DNA of 64,000 nt, taken from contig JAFTVM010000054.1 in the NCBI GenBank assembly GCA_017465745.1, forward strand, positions 1-64,000. The letters run 5' to 3'. The position numbers were made by a program, and so were the translations under genes. The DNA is from Oscillospiraceae bacterium (GTDB lineage Bacteria; Bacillota; Clostridia; Oscillospirales; Oscillospiraceae). This document shows, piece after piece, positions 12,501 through 27,500 of the stretch (positions are counted from its first letter, which is position 1; every line of letters starts with the position of its first letter). A model generated the notes under the pieces. The model ran no database searches. It was not told the origin of the DNA and worked only from the letters and a program-made list of their open reading frames with translations.

Positions 12501-15500
12501 AATGACAGCGTGAAAGGGAGCTATATTATGATCGATTTTGAAAACCTGGCTGCCGCCATGGGCGAACTGGAAGAAGATACCGTCAAGGAAATTCTGGAGT
12601 CTGTGGACTCCCTGGAAGCAGCCAATCAGGCCATGGAAGCCTGCCAGAAGGGCATGGACACCGTGGGTAAGCTCTTCGAGGAGGGCGAATACTTCGTCGG
12701 CGACCTGATCTACGCCGGTGAACTGATGACCGACGCCGTGGAGGTGCTGAAGCCCTGGCTGGCCGGCACCGAATCCACCGGCACCAAGACCCGGATGATC
12801 CTGTGCACCGTCAAGGATGACCTCCACGACATTGGCAAGAATATTGTCCGCTCCATGCTGGAAGCGGGCGGCTTCGATGTGCTGGATCTGGGCATCGACT
12901 GCCCCGCATCCAAGATCGTGGAGACCGCCAGGGCAGAGGGCATCAAGATCGTCGCCCTGTCCGGCGTGCTGACCCTGGCCCTGGACTCCATGAAAGCCAC
13001 CGTGGAAGCCATCCGGGCAGCAGATCTTGACTGCAAGGTCATCATCGGCGGCGCACCCGTTTCCGCCGAAGCCTGCAAGAATATCGGTGCTGACGAGTGG
13101 GCACACAGCCCCCAGAAAACCGTCGCCACCTGCAAAAAGTGGGCGGAATGATTGTAAATTGTAGTTTGACGCTCTGATTACCAGCGTACTTGTCATCCTT
13201 CGACTCCGCTTGAAGTCTCCAAACGAAATGGACAACGAAAGCCCCTGCCGATACCGTGGTGTTCATAATACATTAAACGCCAGGCTGTAAATACAGCCTG
13301 GCGTTTCGCACTACATAACATAAGTCATGTATAGAAGTGCGCTCTTTCTGTTCTATATGTTGGCATATATCTAACCAATCTTTTCAAACTGCTTAGTAAC
13401 AATAATATGTCAACCTATGATTATTTTATAAGCAACTCTTCCATTCGTTGTTCCAAAGCCTTATCGCTTCTAAACAGCCTAATATAATCTGTAAAAGCTT
13501 GGTTCAGTTCTTTGGGTGTTTGTTTATACACCTGCATCATCGCCAACACCATATCCTGTTGCTTATACATACGCATATAGTTTTCACCCCCGTATGTAGT
13601 GATCAACCAATCCGTAAAGGCTCCCATAATGGGATAGGTGATGGTGTCGTCCTGCTGAAAGAAGAATTCTTTATCCAGCAATTGATCAACCTGAATATAT
13701 CGTCCGGTTTTTATATAGTAGCCCGTCCAATCAAGGTTTGTGATGCCCCACCATTTGCGGTCAAAGTACATGGCAAGTCCCTCTCGGATTGCAGGACAAT
13801 CCGGACGATTTACTGTGTAACTGATGATATGAGCGTCTTCGTGAAAGCCGATACATTGCACCTGTTCATTGTAAACAGCGTAGATCTTGCTGGGTGGAGC
13901 AGCAAAACCGTTACAAGGATCGTTGTCGCCATAAAATCGTCCTACTTCTTCAGGAGAATCACAGAGGAAGTATTCAATCTTGAATTCTGGTGTCACACCC
14001 AAGACACAGCAAATGTATCGGAAGCAGTTTTCTTGACAAGCTGCTATTGCAGTTATATCCTGTGCCGCTTTGGTGCCTGCTCCGTAATGAAATATGTAGT
14101 GTTCGCTTTCAAAACATTTCATAGGCATTCCTCATTTGTTTGGTTGATCACTTTTATATAAATTATATTATATCATGACGAACCTCATAAAACAAGCCAC
14201 AGTGGCAAAAGCCGCTGTGGCTGTTACTGTTTTACGAATACCGCTCTATTCCGGCAGGGGCTGTTTTACTGCTGGTCAGGCCACCAGCCACTTGTGCTTC
14301 TTGACGGAGTACAGGGGGATGAAGGGCACCAGAATGGGGACGGTCCTGACGAACTCCTGATACTCGGGGTCGCTGCCGTAGTTCTTGTCCTGGCGGATCT
14401 CCAGGCGGCGTGCGCCGGAGAACATGACGAAGATGATGCCGATGTAGCCCACCAGCACCACAATCCACTGGCCCACGCCCTGAACGGCGCCGAAGCCGGA
14501 GATCAGCACGCCGGTCCAGAAGATCATCTCGCCCAGGTAGTTGGGGCAGCGGACGATGCGGTACAGGCCGGTGTCAACGAAGCGCTTGGGATTGATCTTC
14601 TTGGCGGCGTTCTTCTGGATGTCGGCGGCGGACTCCAGGACAATGCCGAAGACCATGATGGCTGCGCCGATGTAGACCCAGATGTTGTCAGCCACTGCAT
14701 TGTGCAGGCGGTAGAATACGCCGGCGATCTGGGTGACATACAGGACAGCGCAGGTGACCCAGATGGCGATCTTGACGCCCATGGGGACATCCTTGCCTTC
14801 CTTGATCTCGCCCTTCATGTTCTTGGCGTAGGAGCTGCTTTTGAGTTCACGGAAAGCCAGGTAACCGCCCAGGCGGCAGCCGTAGATGATGAACAGGACA
14901 CAGCAGAGGATGGTGCCCAGGCTCAGGGCCTGACCGTACATAAAGAGCATCACCAGACCCTCGGCGGCGATGGAGAAGCCGTAACCCAGGGAGATGAACC
15001 AGACGTAATTCTTGAAGCCGATGGAGCTGACGATCATGCAGACCGCAAACAGCAGCCAGAAATTCAGGGGTAATGCCATGATAATTCTCCTTTTCTTTAC
15101 AGTTTGAAATGTTTCAGATCAGCCTTGTGCAGGACGATCACGCCCCACATCAGAAGCCCCTGACCGACACAGTTGATGCCCTGCTCCGTCCAGTTGACCC
15201 AGGCCAGGGTGGAATCCTGACCGGCCATGGCCCCCATGCCCATGGAGGCCAGGAAGCTGAGGAGGAACAGTGCGGCAGCCCGCTTCCTTTTCATCTTCAC
15301 TGCCAGGATACTCAGGCAGGTGCAGATGGAACCAAGGCCCAGCACCATCATCATGATGAAGACGAAGCTGCCGCTGAAGACGGGAGGTGCGGCCAGCAGC
15401 ACATTTTTCTTCCCGGCCAGCATCCAGATGATGCCGGCGCCTGCCAGCAGGAAGCCCAGGGACTGGACCGGCAGGAACATGGTGTTCAGGGCGGCGAAAT

Positions 15501-18500
15501 CACAGATATTGGCTGCGTACAGCAGCTTCCAGGTGGCTTTCAGGAAGCCGGCGGAGAAGATGTTGACGGTGCCCGCCGCGAAAAGGGCGAAGGCGCTGCG
15601 GCACATCTTGCCCCACAGATCCTTCTGCAGCAGAACGGCGGCGATGCCGAAGAAGATCACGGGGATGTAGTCCACCAGTGCCATGGGGATGGTGAAGTTA
15701 TACATAAAACCTCCTTCATCTGGAAAGGCTTTGCCGCCTTACTTTTTGTTCTTTTCTTTTGCCCGCTTGTCGTTGATGATCTTCATCTCGGCAGCGGTGA
15801 TCAGCTCGCAACCATTCTCCCGGGCCCACTCCACGCAGCCCTTCAGCACCAGGGGCAGGAAGACCCGGGGCACATTCAGGATGGTTTCCAGAGCGTCGTC
15901 AGTGAATTTCACCTTGTCATCGGCGCGGTCGGCGGCGTAGCGGACGGATTCCAGGGTCTGCTTGCGGATGGGCAGCAGCTCCGCGATCATGCGGCGCTTG
16001 CGGTGGAACCAGAAATTCTTGGAGTCCCGATAGCCGTAGTCCACGGGCAGATTGGGGAAATCCTTTGCCTTGACGCCATTGATGATGGCGTCGTGGTACT
16101 TTTTCTTCATGAGGATCTTATCCACCTTCAGGATGAAGTGGGCGCCGAATTTGGAGGTGATGCCGTTGAAATCGTGGTAGGGAGGCTCGTAGCCGTTGAA
16201 CTGGCCGGGCTTGTCGTCCTGGGCGTTGTCCAGGGCGGAGACCCAGGTGCATTCGATGACCTGGATGGCGTCGGAGAGGACCATGGGGCGTTCGCCCTCC
16301 GCCTGACCTTTTTCCAGCTTGAAATTGCAGCCGGGCATCTTGTCCTCGGGCTTGTCGCCGGGCCAGCTGAGCTTAACACACTCCTTGAAGGTCTTGGGCT
16401 TGTCGTCGACGAAGTTGATGGCGCATTTGCCGGTACGCAGGATGTTCTGGGCGGTATTGGAGGAATTGCGGCAGGAAAGCAGCATGGCGTAGAAATCCTT
16501 GCCCGCCACGTAGTACGGCTGCACCAGGGAATAGGGACCCAGGGTAGTGGAGCCGTCCTCGCAGAGGGTGGAGATCACCACGGTGGGCATGGGGAAGAAC
16601 AGGGAGGTCTGGTAGAAATTATCCACCACCCGGAGATTCTCAAAACTGGACATGATACATTGCTCCTTTACAAAAAATGGGACTGCGCGGTGCAGTCCCA
16701 TTCAAAATACATATGGACGGCACGTTAGAACAGTTTTTCAATCATGCCGTAGATCTCATCGAAGGGTTTGCCCGCCATGGTCCAGGTCAGCAGGGCTTCG
16801 GCGATGAAGTCCGCCTGGAAATCACTTCCGCAGAACTTACGCAGGGGCGCGGCAAGCTGGGCGCGGAGCATTCCATGGTATTGGCTGAAGGAACCGGCGA
16901 AGCTGGCCGCCGCGGCCTTATCCCGAAAGAGGGCCTTATGGCGGCGGGAGAAGGCCACCAGCTGGTCATAGATGCAAAGCGTTACGGGCCGGGGACTGTG
17001 GGAATAGGTGCTGACGGCCTGGATCGCGGCGATGCACTGGTTCCAGTCGGCCAGCAGATGGGAGGCCAGCAGGGCGTCCTTGGAAGGGAAGTAGTTGTAC
17101 ACCGTTCCCACGCCCACGCCGCAGGCTTTGGCAATACTGCGGATGGTCAGGCTGCCGTAACCGGCGTCTTCCAGCTGTTTGCGTGCTTCTTCGATCAGTC
17201 TGGCTTCCAGATTTTCGATGATCTTGGGCATAATGACTCCTTTTGTGAACGCGTTCACATAACTATAGTATATTGAAACTACGGTAAATTGTCAAGAATC
17301 CGGCGACAATTTACCCCACAAAATACAGGCGGTGTAGGTGATGGTGCGATCGCCATAGTGATAGGGTACGCCGCAGCGGCGGCAGACCTGGGTGACGAAG
17401 AGACCAAACCCTTCCATGGAGGGGCAGGCTTTTTCGGGGAAACGGCAGGGCTCCGGATAAGCGCAGGTCTTGCAGATCCGACAGCCGCCGCTGCCCAGAC
17501 ACAGGGATTCCGGATGGGTCTGGCGCACCAGTTCTGCCAGCCGGTGGAACTGCTCCAGGTGCCGCGCTTCCGTGCGGCGGTACGCCCTGGTGTCGATGGC
17601 TTTCTCCATCCGTCCCACGGTCTGCAGCAGGATCCCGTGGGAAAAGGAATGCATATCCTCCTGACATGCTTCCAGACTGCCGCAGTGGGGCGGACAAGTC
17701 CAGTTTTTGCCGTAGGCCCGGCATTTGTCGGCGGCACACATGGCCCGCACATCCGCCCGGGCTGTCAGGGCGGCGGGATCCAGTGGTACGGCCGCATCAA
17801 AGCCCAGTTCCAGGGCCTTGTCGATCCAATATTGCATCTTAAAACCTCATATTCTTTGCAAAGCTGCGGCTGAACCCCGGCTGGGTGGCCAGCTCGATGA
17901 ATTCTGTCCGGGTGACGATCTGCTGTGCGTGTGCCAATGCATCGGGACGGCAGGCCAGCGCCTTTGCGCCGCTGCCGGCAGCATTGCCGATGGCGGTGAT
18001 TTTTTTCGCCAGAACCGGGGGCAGCAGTCCGATCCGGCAGGCGGATTCGGGGTTCATATAGGTGCCGAACGCCCCCGCCAGATATACCCGGTCGATCTGT
18101 TCCGTTGGGATCCCCAGATGGGCGGCCATCAGCCCGATGCCTGCGGCGATGGCGCCCTTGGCAAGCTGCACCTGGCGGATGTCCTCCTGAGTCAGGAAAA
18201 CGGTATCCGTCAAATGGATGGTTCGATCTTCATTGCAGATCCTGCCCCGGCTGTTAAGAAGCCCCGCGTTCAGCGCGGCCGCCACGGCATCGATGAGGCC
18301 GGAGCCGCAGATGCCGGCGGCTTCCTCACCGCCGATGACGCTGTATCTGAGCGTTCCATCCTCCAGCCAGACATGGTCGATGGCGCCGTTCTGTCCCCGC
18401 ATGCCGCATTGGATATTGGCGCCCTCCAGGGCAGGGCCTGCGGCGGCGGAGCAGGCCACCAACCGGTGGCGGCTTCCCAGCACCATCTCGCCGTTGGTGC

Positions 18501-21500
18501 CGATATCCACCAGCAGTGTCAGTTCCTCCTGTTTCTCCATCCCGGATGCCAGCACGCAGGCCACGGTGTCTGCTCCCACGAAGCCGGAGATATCCGGCAC
18601 GATCAGAAGCTGTGCATTTTCCAGAATGGTCAGATAATCTTTGGCCGGGAGGGCTTCTGCCCGGTTCAATACCGGAGCGAAAGGGATGACCGCCAGATTA
18701 TCCGGCGCGATCCCCAGGAACAGCTGCTGCATGGCGGGATTGCCGACAATGCTCAGAACACTGACTTCCCGGGGCAATATCCTGGCCTTAGCGCAGAGTG
18801 CGCGGATCATTTCCTCGATGCAGCTGCGGATGCAGCCCGTCAGAGCGGGCAGCTCCCCGCTGATGGCGTGGCGGATCCGGGAGATCACATCTGCGCCGAA
18901 GACTGCCTGGGGATTCAGACGGCTTTCGGATGCAAGCTCCGCACCACCCGCCAGCAGGAACCCTGCCACGGTGGTGGTGCCGATGTCAAAAGCCAGGGCG
19001 TAACCCTCCCGGCCGGGGACCGCGGTGGTGGCGATGCCTGATGTCAGAATGGCGGCGGTTCCGGCGGTGGGGAGCGTTACGGTCATGTCCCGGCCGATGA
19101 TGGTCCGGCATGCAGAGGCTTCCACACCGTCCACCAGAACGGTACACTTGCCGCACCGGCCAGTACCGCCGCAGGGGGCGTCCGGCGCCAGTCCGGCGGC
19201 GCGCAGAATCCGGAGCAGATCGTCGCCGTCCGCTGCCTCCAGATGCCGGTGGCCCGGCTCGACGGTGATATGGTATGCCATGCGATCCCTCCTGTTCAAA
19301 ATGCTTATTGATCCATACCGCAGGCGGTGCCTCCTGTGACGCACCTTTATCCGGCCCCGGAGAAACCGGGTGAAATAGCGCCGGGATATCAGCAGCGCCG
19401 GCTTCTGGGGATCCGTGCCGCAGCCAACGATCACAGCCTTGGTGCTGCCTTCCGCCTTTGCCCAATCAGCGAAAACCGATATTTTTCGTAACCCATGTAT
19501 GGGAATACCTCTATTTTCGGATACTTCTGCCTCTTTGTCAATGCTCTGATGGACAACATTTTATGCGAAGGCCATCCGCCGGACAAGAAAGAACCCCCGG
19601 CTTTCGCCGGAGGCAGCGGAGATTACCGATCCGTGGACAGCTTCTCGTTGAGCTGCTGCGTTTTGGCTTTGGTGATCCGGTAGATGATCAGCCAGATCAG
19701 GGCATAGCCTGCGGCGAAAACGGCAGTAAAGATCACAATGGGAACCAACTGACGCTGCAGCCAGCCGTTGAGCAGGTAAATGAGGATGTAGGTGGCGTAC
19801 AGCACAGCGCCGTGGATGCCGATGGCGCTGACCAGGGGCAGCTGCTCGATCTGGTAGATGGCATTCATGCCGCCGACGATGATGGCCAGCAGGGTGACCG
19901 TCAGGATTCCCTGGCAGACCTCCCGGGGGGACAGGGTGCTGACAACACCGCGTGCCCCCAGAATGCCGTATATGACGGCCAGTACAATGGGACCGCCTGC
20001 GGCAGCCATCAGACCACGGAACAAAAATTCTTTTGCAAAGTTTCTCATTTCGAGTCGAACCTCCTTCTGATTTGGGCGAAGCAGCGGCGGGAAACGTATT
20101 CCCGGTAACCGCATTTGAACACGGCGTCCACGGCGCCGCTGTAGGCGACGGTGAAGCGTTCCAGGCGGGCTTCGTTGGCCAGGGTGCTTTTGTTGATGCG
20201 GATAAAGGATGCAGGCAGCAGCGCTTCCAGCTCATACAGCCGGTATTTCAGACGGCAGCGCCGGTTTTGGGTATCGATGGCCCAGGTCTTTCCATTCAGA
20301 ACCGTGATGCACTCGATTTGAGAAAAAGGAAGCATCCGCATTTCGTCATCGGAAAATGCCGCAATGGCATCCGCGCCTGTGTGGCCGCGGATCAACTCCT
20401 CGATCCGGTCTGTCAGCGCGGAGCGGCTGTGGACCGTTGCCACCACTTCTTCATCTTTTGCTTTGTCGATGACCAATTTGAATTTCATGGTGTCACCTCC
20501 CGTGTCTGCATTGTATCACAATATAAGATAAAAAGGTTGTAATTTGTCCTCATCGGTTATTTCGGCATGCCAAGCGGTCAATGCCCCGGGCGCGGGGCGG
20601 AAAAAATCTGAAAACCGGGACGATCCTTTTGGGAACGTCCCGGTTTACCATTTATTTGCAGTAGATTTCGATGGCCCGGTGGGTAAAATCGGCAGTGCCC
20701 GCGCCACCGGCACGGTCGATGTTCTCCGTCATGGCGTCTCCGGCGATGTACATCTGCCCCAGGTCCCGGAGGATCTGCTTGGTGCAGGTGTAGTAGTGGT
20801 CAGAAATAAAGTCCTGCAGCTTCGCCACCAGCGCCTGGGCTTCGGCGGATGCGGGGGAGAACTGCCGGATAGCGCCCAGCTGGGCGAAGATATCCATCAG
20901 GGCGTCGCCGGTGGAGCGTATCTGCGCCGCAGACTGTCCGGCGGTCTTCTCTTCATATTCCCGATAGGCGTCGGTTTTACCCCATTTTGCTTTCGCCTGA
21001 GCGGCGTATGCATCCATCTGCGTTTTGTCAAAAGGTTTGAAATTCATGTCCATCACTCCTGCTTTCTGAATCTGACGGGCGTGGGAGATGAGGGTGTCCA
21101 GCCGCTGCCGCTGCATTTCCAGCAGTGCGATCTGCTGGGAAAGGGCGTCCATGGGATCAAATCCGGGGCTGTCGAGAAATTCTCTGATCTGCTTCAGAGG
21201 AAACTGCAGCTCCCGGAAAAACAGGATATTCTGCAGCCGCCTCAGGGCGGCATCGTCATACAGCCGGTAGCCTGCCTCCGTCACCCGGGTGGGCTTCAGC
21301 AGGCCGATGGCGTCATAATGGTGGAGCGTGCGCACACTCACACCGGTGAGCCGGCTGACATCTTTCACTGTTTTCATGGCATTCCCTCCCGTCTGTGTGT
21401 ATCATAATCCATGACGCAGGGTGAGAGTCAAGCATTATTTTTAGGTGCGGTATCACACGCAGTTCATAATCAGTATAGCGGATGACGGCGGAGGGCACAA

Positions 21501-24500
21501 GTTTACAGATGATCTTTTCTGTGATATTATTCATTATTATATGATGAAATGTGGTGTGGAACATGCATATCAGGAAAGCGAAAGCAGAGGATCTGACGCG
21601 GATCGCGGAGATGGAAGTGTTCAATTACCGGCTGAACTTCTATCCCATTTTCCGCAGCGACTGGTTTTATTTTGAGGAACTGCAGGTGCCGAAGGCGGCC
21701 CGGAAATATGAAAATGCCCTGGAATCCCTCTGGGTCTACGACGACGGCGTGGTGAAAGGATTCATGCAGGTCGTTGACAGCGAAATAAAAAAGCTCTTCG
21801 TGGAGCCTGCGCTGCAGGGCCGGTCCATCGGCGGCAAGCTCCTGGATCATGCCGTGGCGGTGCTGGAGGCCCGGTTCCTGTGGGCCCTGGAGAAAAACGA
21901 AAAAGCCATCGCCTTTTATGAAAGACATGGCTTCCGTCCCACAGGGGACAGGAAATATGAGGAAGACACCACCGAATTCCTGATCCGCCTGGAACGATAA
22001 GGAGGAACAATGAAAAAGGTTAGAATTACAGCCGTCCGGAAGACCTGCTATCCAGACCTGATGGCGAGATACGAAAATCCCATCGCCCATGCCTGCGATG
22101 TTCAGGAAGGCCAGGCCTGGATCGCCAATGGCTGGAGCAAGCCCGACGGATTCTGTGACAGCGCCTGGGATTCCATCTCTGCCTTTGTCATGACCCTGGC
22201 CCATGGCGGAGAAAATATCTATGACGGCTGGATGAAGGATCCCAGATCCGCCATGATCTCCTGTAACGACGGCTTCCGTCCGGTGAGTTTCTATATCGAG
22301 GCATTGGACGAGGACGCGGAATAAAAGAAAAGACCGCCCACCGGCGGTCTTTTTTCACGCAGCCATCTGCCGCTTTTCCATCTGCCTCCAGCTGACAAAG
22401 CCGTAGAGGTCGTTGACCAGGAACATCATGAAGCAGATGATGACAGAAAGGTAAGTGACATCCTCCAACGCTGCCAGCGTCCACAGCACGATCAGCACCA
22501 CATCGTTGGCGGCGTAGGCCAGGGCAAAATATGGGCTGCGCCGGAAGGTCAGGTAGACGGCGATGAAGCTGGTGGCCACGGACAGGGTGCTGGGGATAAT
22601 ATTGGCGGTGTCGAAGAATTCCAGAATGAAATAGAAGATCATGGTGACCACCGCCGTCAGGATGAGCATGAGGGGCTTTTCCGTGGATGACAAATGGTTC
22701 ACCGCCACCTCTGCGCGGTTTCCGCCGAAGGGATTGCGCAGCCAGCTGATCAGGGCCACCAGTGCCATGGGGGCCGTCATGCCAAGATAGGTGATCATCT
22801 CACCGAAATAGGAGAACGTGTAGGAGATGATACCGTAGAGGAGGCTGAAGAGGATCATCAGGGCCTGGCCCAGGGGGTTGCCCTTGGCGTTGAAGATCAG
22901 GGAAGCGGCTCCGATCAGGGAGGCGGCCAGCGTCATGTAATTGCCCCGGTCGAAAATCAGAAAGGACGCCAGGATCACTCCCGTGGAGCTGCCCCACAGG
23001 GTAAGCTCGGCTTTGGTGAAGTAGTTTGTGAGCGATATCATCATTTCCTCCCAAAAATAAAAGAGCATCCGCATGCACATCTTCAAAGACCTAACGATGT
23101 GCAGACGAATGCTTTCAGCATTTGCTACCCGGTGGCAGCACCATATTCCGGAGGTATTATACCGGAGGAAACGTGGAAAGTCAAGTAGAAATCCCGGAAC
23201 CGGCCGGTTCCGGGATTTCTGGGATTACTTCAGGTTCAGGCCGTCGCAGAAGGCGTTGCCCACCTTTTCACCCAGAACCAGATAGGTGTGGTTCATGCCG
23301 TCGAAGGTAATGGGGCGCAGCTTCGTGGGGTCGATCCTGCCGTCCGTCAGCACGGATTCGTCTGCGCAGACATTGACCACCTGAGCCACCATGCGGCAGG
23401 ACGCGGCGTCGTAGCTGATGAGCTTGCACTCTACAGCCATGGGCAGCTCGTCGATGAGAGGTGCGTCCACGAATTCGCTCCTGGTGGTGTGGAAGCCGGC
23501 CCGGGCCATCTTGTCGGGTACCTTGCTGCCGGATACCACACCCACATAGTCGCAGGCGGCTACGGTATCGGCGGTGGCCATGCTGACGGTGAAAGCGCCA
23601 CGGGCCAGGACGTTCTTGGTGGTCTGGTGGTTTTCGCTGATGCACATGGTGATCTGGTCAGCCTCGCTGATGCCGCCCCAGGCGGCGTTCATGGCGTTGG
23701 GGGTGCCGTCATCATTGTAGGTGGCGATGATGAAAACAGGCTGGGGATACAGGATCGGCTTTGCGCCGAAGTTCTTACGCATGGTGATACGCTCCTTTGT
23801 TATTGATTTCTGCTGCTATTATATCAGCGGGCACTATGCTCCGGTCAAGGGGAAAATGTAAAAAATACAAAAATCCCCGGGGCATTTCTCAGGGAATGTC
23901 CCGGGGGTTGCTTATTGGTCTGTCAGGGAAAAGGCATGGTTCATGGGTCCGCTGCCCCGGCCAAGATCCAGCATGGCGGCAAGGGCGCCGGAAAGATACG
24001 CCTTTGCCAGCCGGATGGCGTCGTTCAGGGTGTGTCCCTTGGCAAGATTGGCGGCGATGGCAGACGAGAGGGTGCAGCCCGTCCCGTGGGTGTTGGGGTT
24101 GTCGATCCGTCTGCCATGGAACCATGTGACGCCCTGGTCCGCACAGAGCAGATCGTCGGCGTCATGGATGCTGTGGCCGCCCTTGAGCAGGACGGCGCAG
24201 CCGCATGAGCGGTGGATCGCCATTGCAGCGGCGATCATATCGTCTTTTGAATGGATCTTCATACCGGCGAGAATCTCCGCTTCCGGGATATTGGGCGTTG
24301 CAAGGGCTGCCAGAGGGAGAAGGTTATCTTTCAGCGTCTTTACCGCAGCCGACTGCATCAGATCGGCCCCGCTGGTTGCCACCATCACGGGATCCACCAC
24401 CACATTCTGTGCGTTCCAGAAGGTGAGCCGCCGGGCGATGGTCTCCATCAGCTCCCGGGAAGGAACCATGCCGATCTTCACCGCGCCGGGGCGGATGTCG

Positions 24501-27500
24501 TCAAAGATCATATCGATCTGCTGCTGTAAAAATTCCGGAGTTACCTCCATGATTGCTGATACGCCGGTGGTGTTCTGGGCAGTCAGCGCCGTGATGGCGC
24601 TCATGCCGTAAACACCATTCATGGTCATCGTTTTCAGGTCGGCCTGAATACCGGCGCCTCCGCTGCAGTCACTGCCAGCGATGGATAATGCTGTTTTCAT
24701 ACACATTCTCCTTTTCTATCGCGACACAAGGTGGTGCCCCCAATGTGCCGCTCATTCCATCGTGTCATTGCGCACCGGTCCGCAGACCGGTGCTGCAAGC
24801 TCTTACTGATATTTTCCGATCTTCTGATCGATGGTCAGGATCTCACCTTCCGGGCGGTATACCGCCTTGATATAAGCCGATACTTTTGGCGCGCCGGAGC
24901 GGGTAGCCACGTGCAGACATTCTCTTGCAATGTCCATCAGTTCATCACAGCTGTTCCCTTCAATGGTGGTCTCGAAGGGGCCAACGTGACAGGTCAATCC
25001 GGTGCTCTGAATATAGGCGATCACGTCGTCCACGATGCGGCAGACTTCCGCATCCGTGCCGACGGCGGGTAAAATCTGAATGGCAATGCTTGCGCTCATA
25101 CTGCGTCCTCCCAATTTAGAATGGTTTCATGGGCAATGGATCTGACGGCTTCCCAGTGGGCGCTTTCGTCAAATACGCCCACCACATGGAACCCGGCATC
25201 CCTGGCGGTCCGGACAGCGTAGCAGGCATCCTCGTAGACCGCGATCTGCGCGGATTCCGCCCCCAGCCGCCGGGCGGCTTCCCGGTAGACGGCGGGACTT
25301 TGCTTGCCTGCGCCCACGCTTTCGCAGGAGAGCAGGAAGTCAAAGTAAGAAAGTACTCCCAGCCGTTCCAGACAGGCTGCCATCAGATGCTCCGCCGTGG
25401 CGGAAGCCACGCACAGCCGCACGCCCTGGGCCCGAAGCTTCCGAAGATAGGCGGAAACACCCGGCTTCAAAGGAATGTCATTGCGGTAGTGCGCATCCAT
25501 CATGGCGTTCATTTCCGCTTCAATGTCGCCGGTCAGGCCGAATTCTGACTGGAACAGCGCGGCGGATTCCGACATGGTCATGGGTTTGATCCGCTCCGGA
25601 ATGTCCGCCGGAATTTCCTGTACGCCTTTGCTGTGCAGGTACTCCGATGCGAGATTCTTCCAGAAGACCATGGAATCGATCAGGGTGCCGTCCATGTCGA
25701 AGATGGCATATTTCTTATCCATGGGCTGCCATCTCCCTCGACAGCGTCAGCAGTTCCCGGGTCGCCTTGGCGGGATCGTGCGCCGCGAAGATGGCGGAAA
25801 CCACTGCGACACCGTCCACGCCGCTGCCTTTCAGCGCCGGGAGATTCTTTGCGTGGATGCCGCCGATGGCGACCACAGGGATGGATACGGCATCGCAGAT
25901 TTCCCGGAGCTTTTCCACCGTCAGATTCCGGGCGTTTTTCTTGGTGCCGGTGGGGAAGACTGCGCCTACGCCGATGTAGTCAGCCCCGGCAGTTTCCGCG
26001 GCGACTGCTTCCTCTACCGTACCAGCGGAGATGCCCAGGATCTTGTCCGGGCCGATGATGGCGCGGATGTTCCGGCCCCGGATGTCGGATTGCCCCACAT
26101 GGACGCCGTCAGCATCGATGGCCAGGGCGATCTCCACGCTGTCGTTGACCACGAAGGGGACATGATAGTTATCGCACAACGCTTTCAGCCTGGCCGCCTC
26201 CGCTTCAAAGGCGTCAGGACTCAGGTCCTTTTCACGGATCTGTAAAAATGTTGCGCCATTGGCCAGTACCTCTTCGCAGACAGAAAGCAGGGTCTGTCCC
26301 TCCTTCAGCCAGCCCTGATCCGTCACGGCGTAAAGCAGCATGGCGCGGCGGATCTCATCTTTCGTGAATTTCATAATTTGCTCCTTGTGTAAGTTGTTCC
26401 CCGGTCAGATTGAATACCGCGTCGATCAGGTCGCTGCGGAACGTGGCATTTCCGGTGCCGTTTTGCAGACGCTTTCGTTCTGCGGTTTCTCCACTGACGC
26501 CCATGGCGGCCGTGGCGGCGCAGGCTGCGGCGAAAGAATCGTCCCAGCTTCCGCAGAATGCGCCCATCAGAGCGGTGAGCATGCAGCCGGATCCCGTGAT
26601 CCGGGCCATGGTGGCGCAGCCGCCCCGGAGAATACAGGTTCGGCTGCCATCGCAGATGATGTCGATTTCGCCGGAAATTGCAATAACCGTTTTGAGATTC
26701 CGCGCCAGTTCCTCCGCCATGTCAACGGCGGGGGAAAGGTTCTTTTCGGTGATCTCGTCCGGGGCGCCGACATCCACTCCGCTTCCGCAGGCACGCTGCC
26801 CCGCCAGATACCGGATCTCCGAAGCGTTGCCCCGGATGACCGTGAAGCGGACCTCCTCCTGCAGCCGCTTCACCGTATCCCGGCGAAGCTTGGTGCCGCC
26901 AGCCCCTACGGGATCCAGGATCACGGGAATGCCCAGGCGGTTGGCCTGCTTTCCCGCCAGGATCATGGAATCGGCTTTGTCAACAGCGCCCATGTTGCAC
27001 ACCAGCGCCTGCACGTTGGATACGGCCTCCTCCACTTCCAGCGGATGTTCTGCCATGGTGGGGCTGCCCCCGGCGGCCAGAATGATGTTGGCACAGTCGT
27101 TGACGGTGACAAAATTGGTGATGCACTGCACCAGGGGTCTGCGTTCGCGGACTTGCCGCAATACCCTTGCAAATTCCATATCACCGCTCCAGTTCTGCCA
27201 GAAAGCGGTCGAGCACATTGGAGCGCTTCAGGATCAGCACCACCATCACGCCCATAACGCCGCCAGCCACGGCAGAGGGGGTGTAGAAGGGGATGTAGTA
27301 CAGGGGCGACTGGGCATCCAGGGCGTAAAACCACTTCATCAGCGGATAGGATGCCAGGGCGCCGATGATGCCGGTACCGACGATCTCACCGGCGCAGACC
27401 AAGTAGATGTTCTTCGTTTTCTTCCACAGCAGACCGCCCAGGATGGGGCCGAACACCGCTCCGGTCACGGCCTGGATGGTTCGACCGGACATCATCCGCA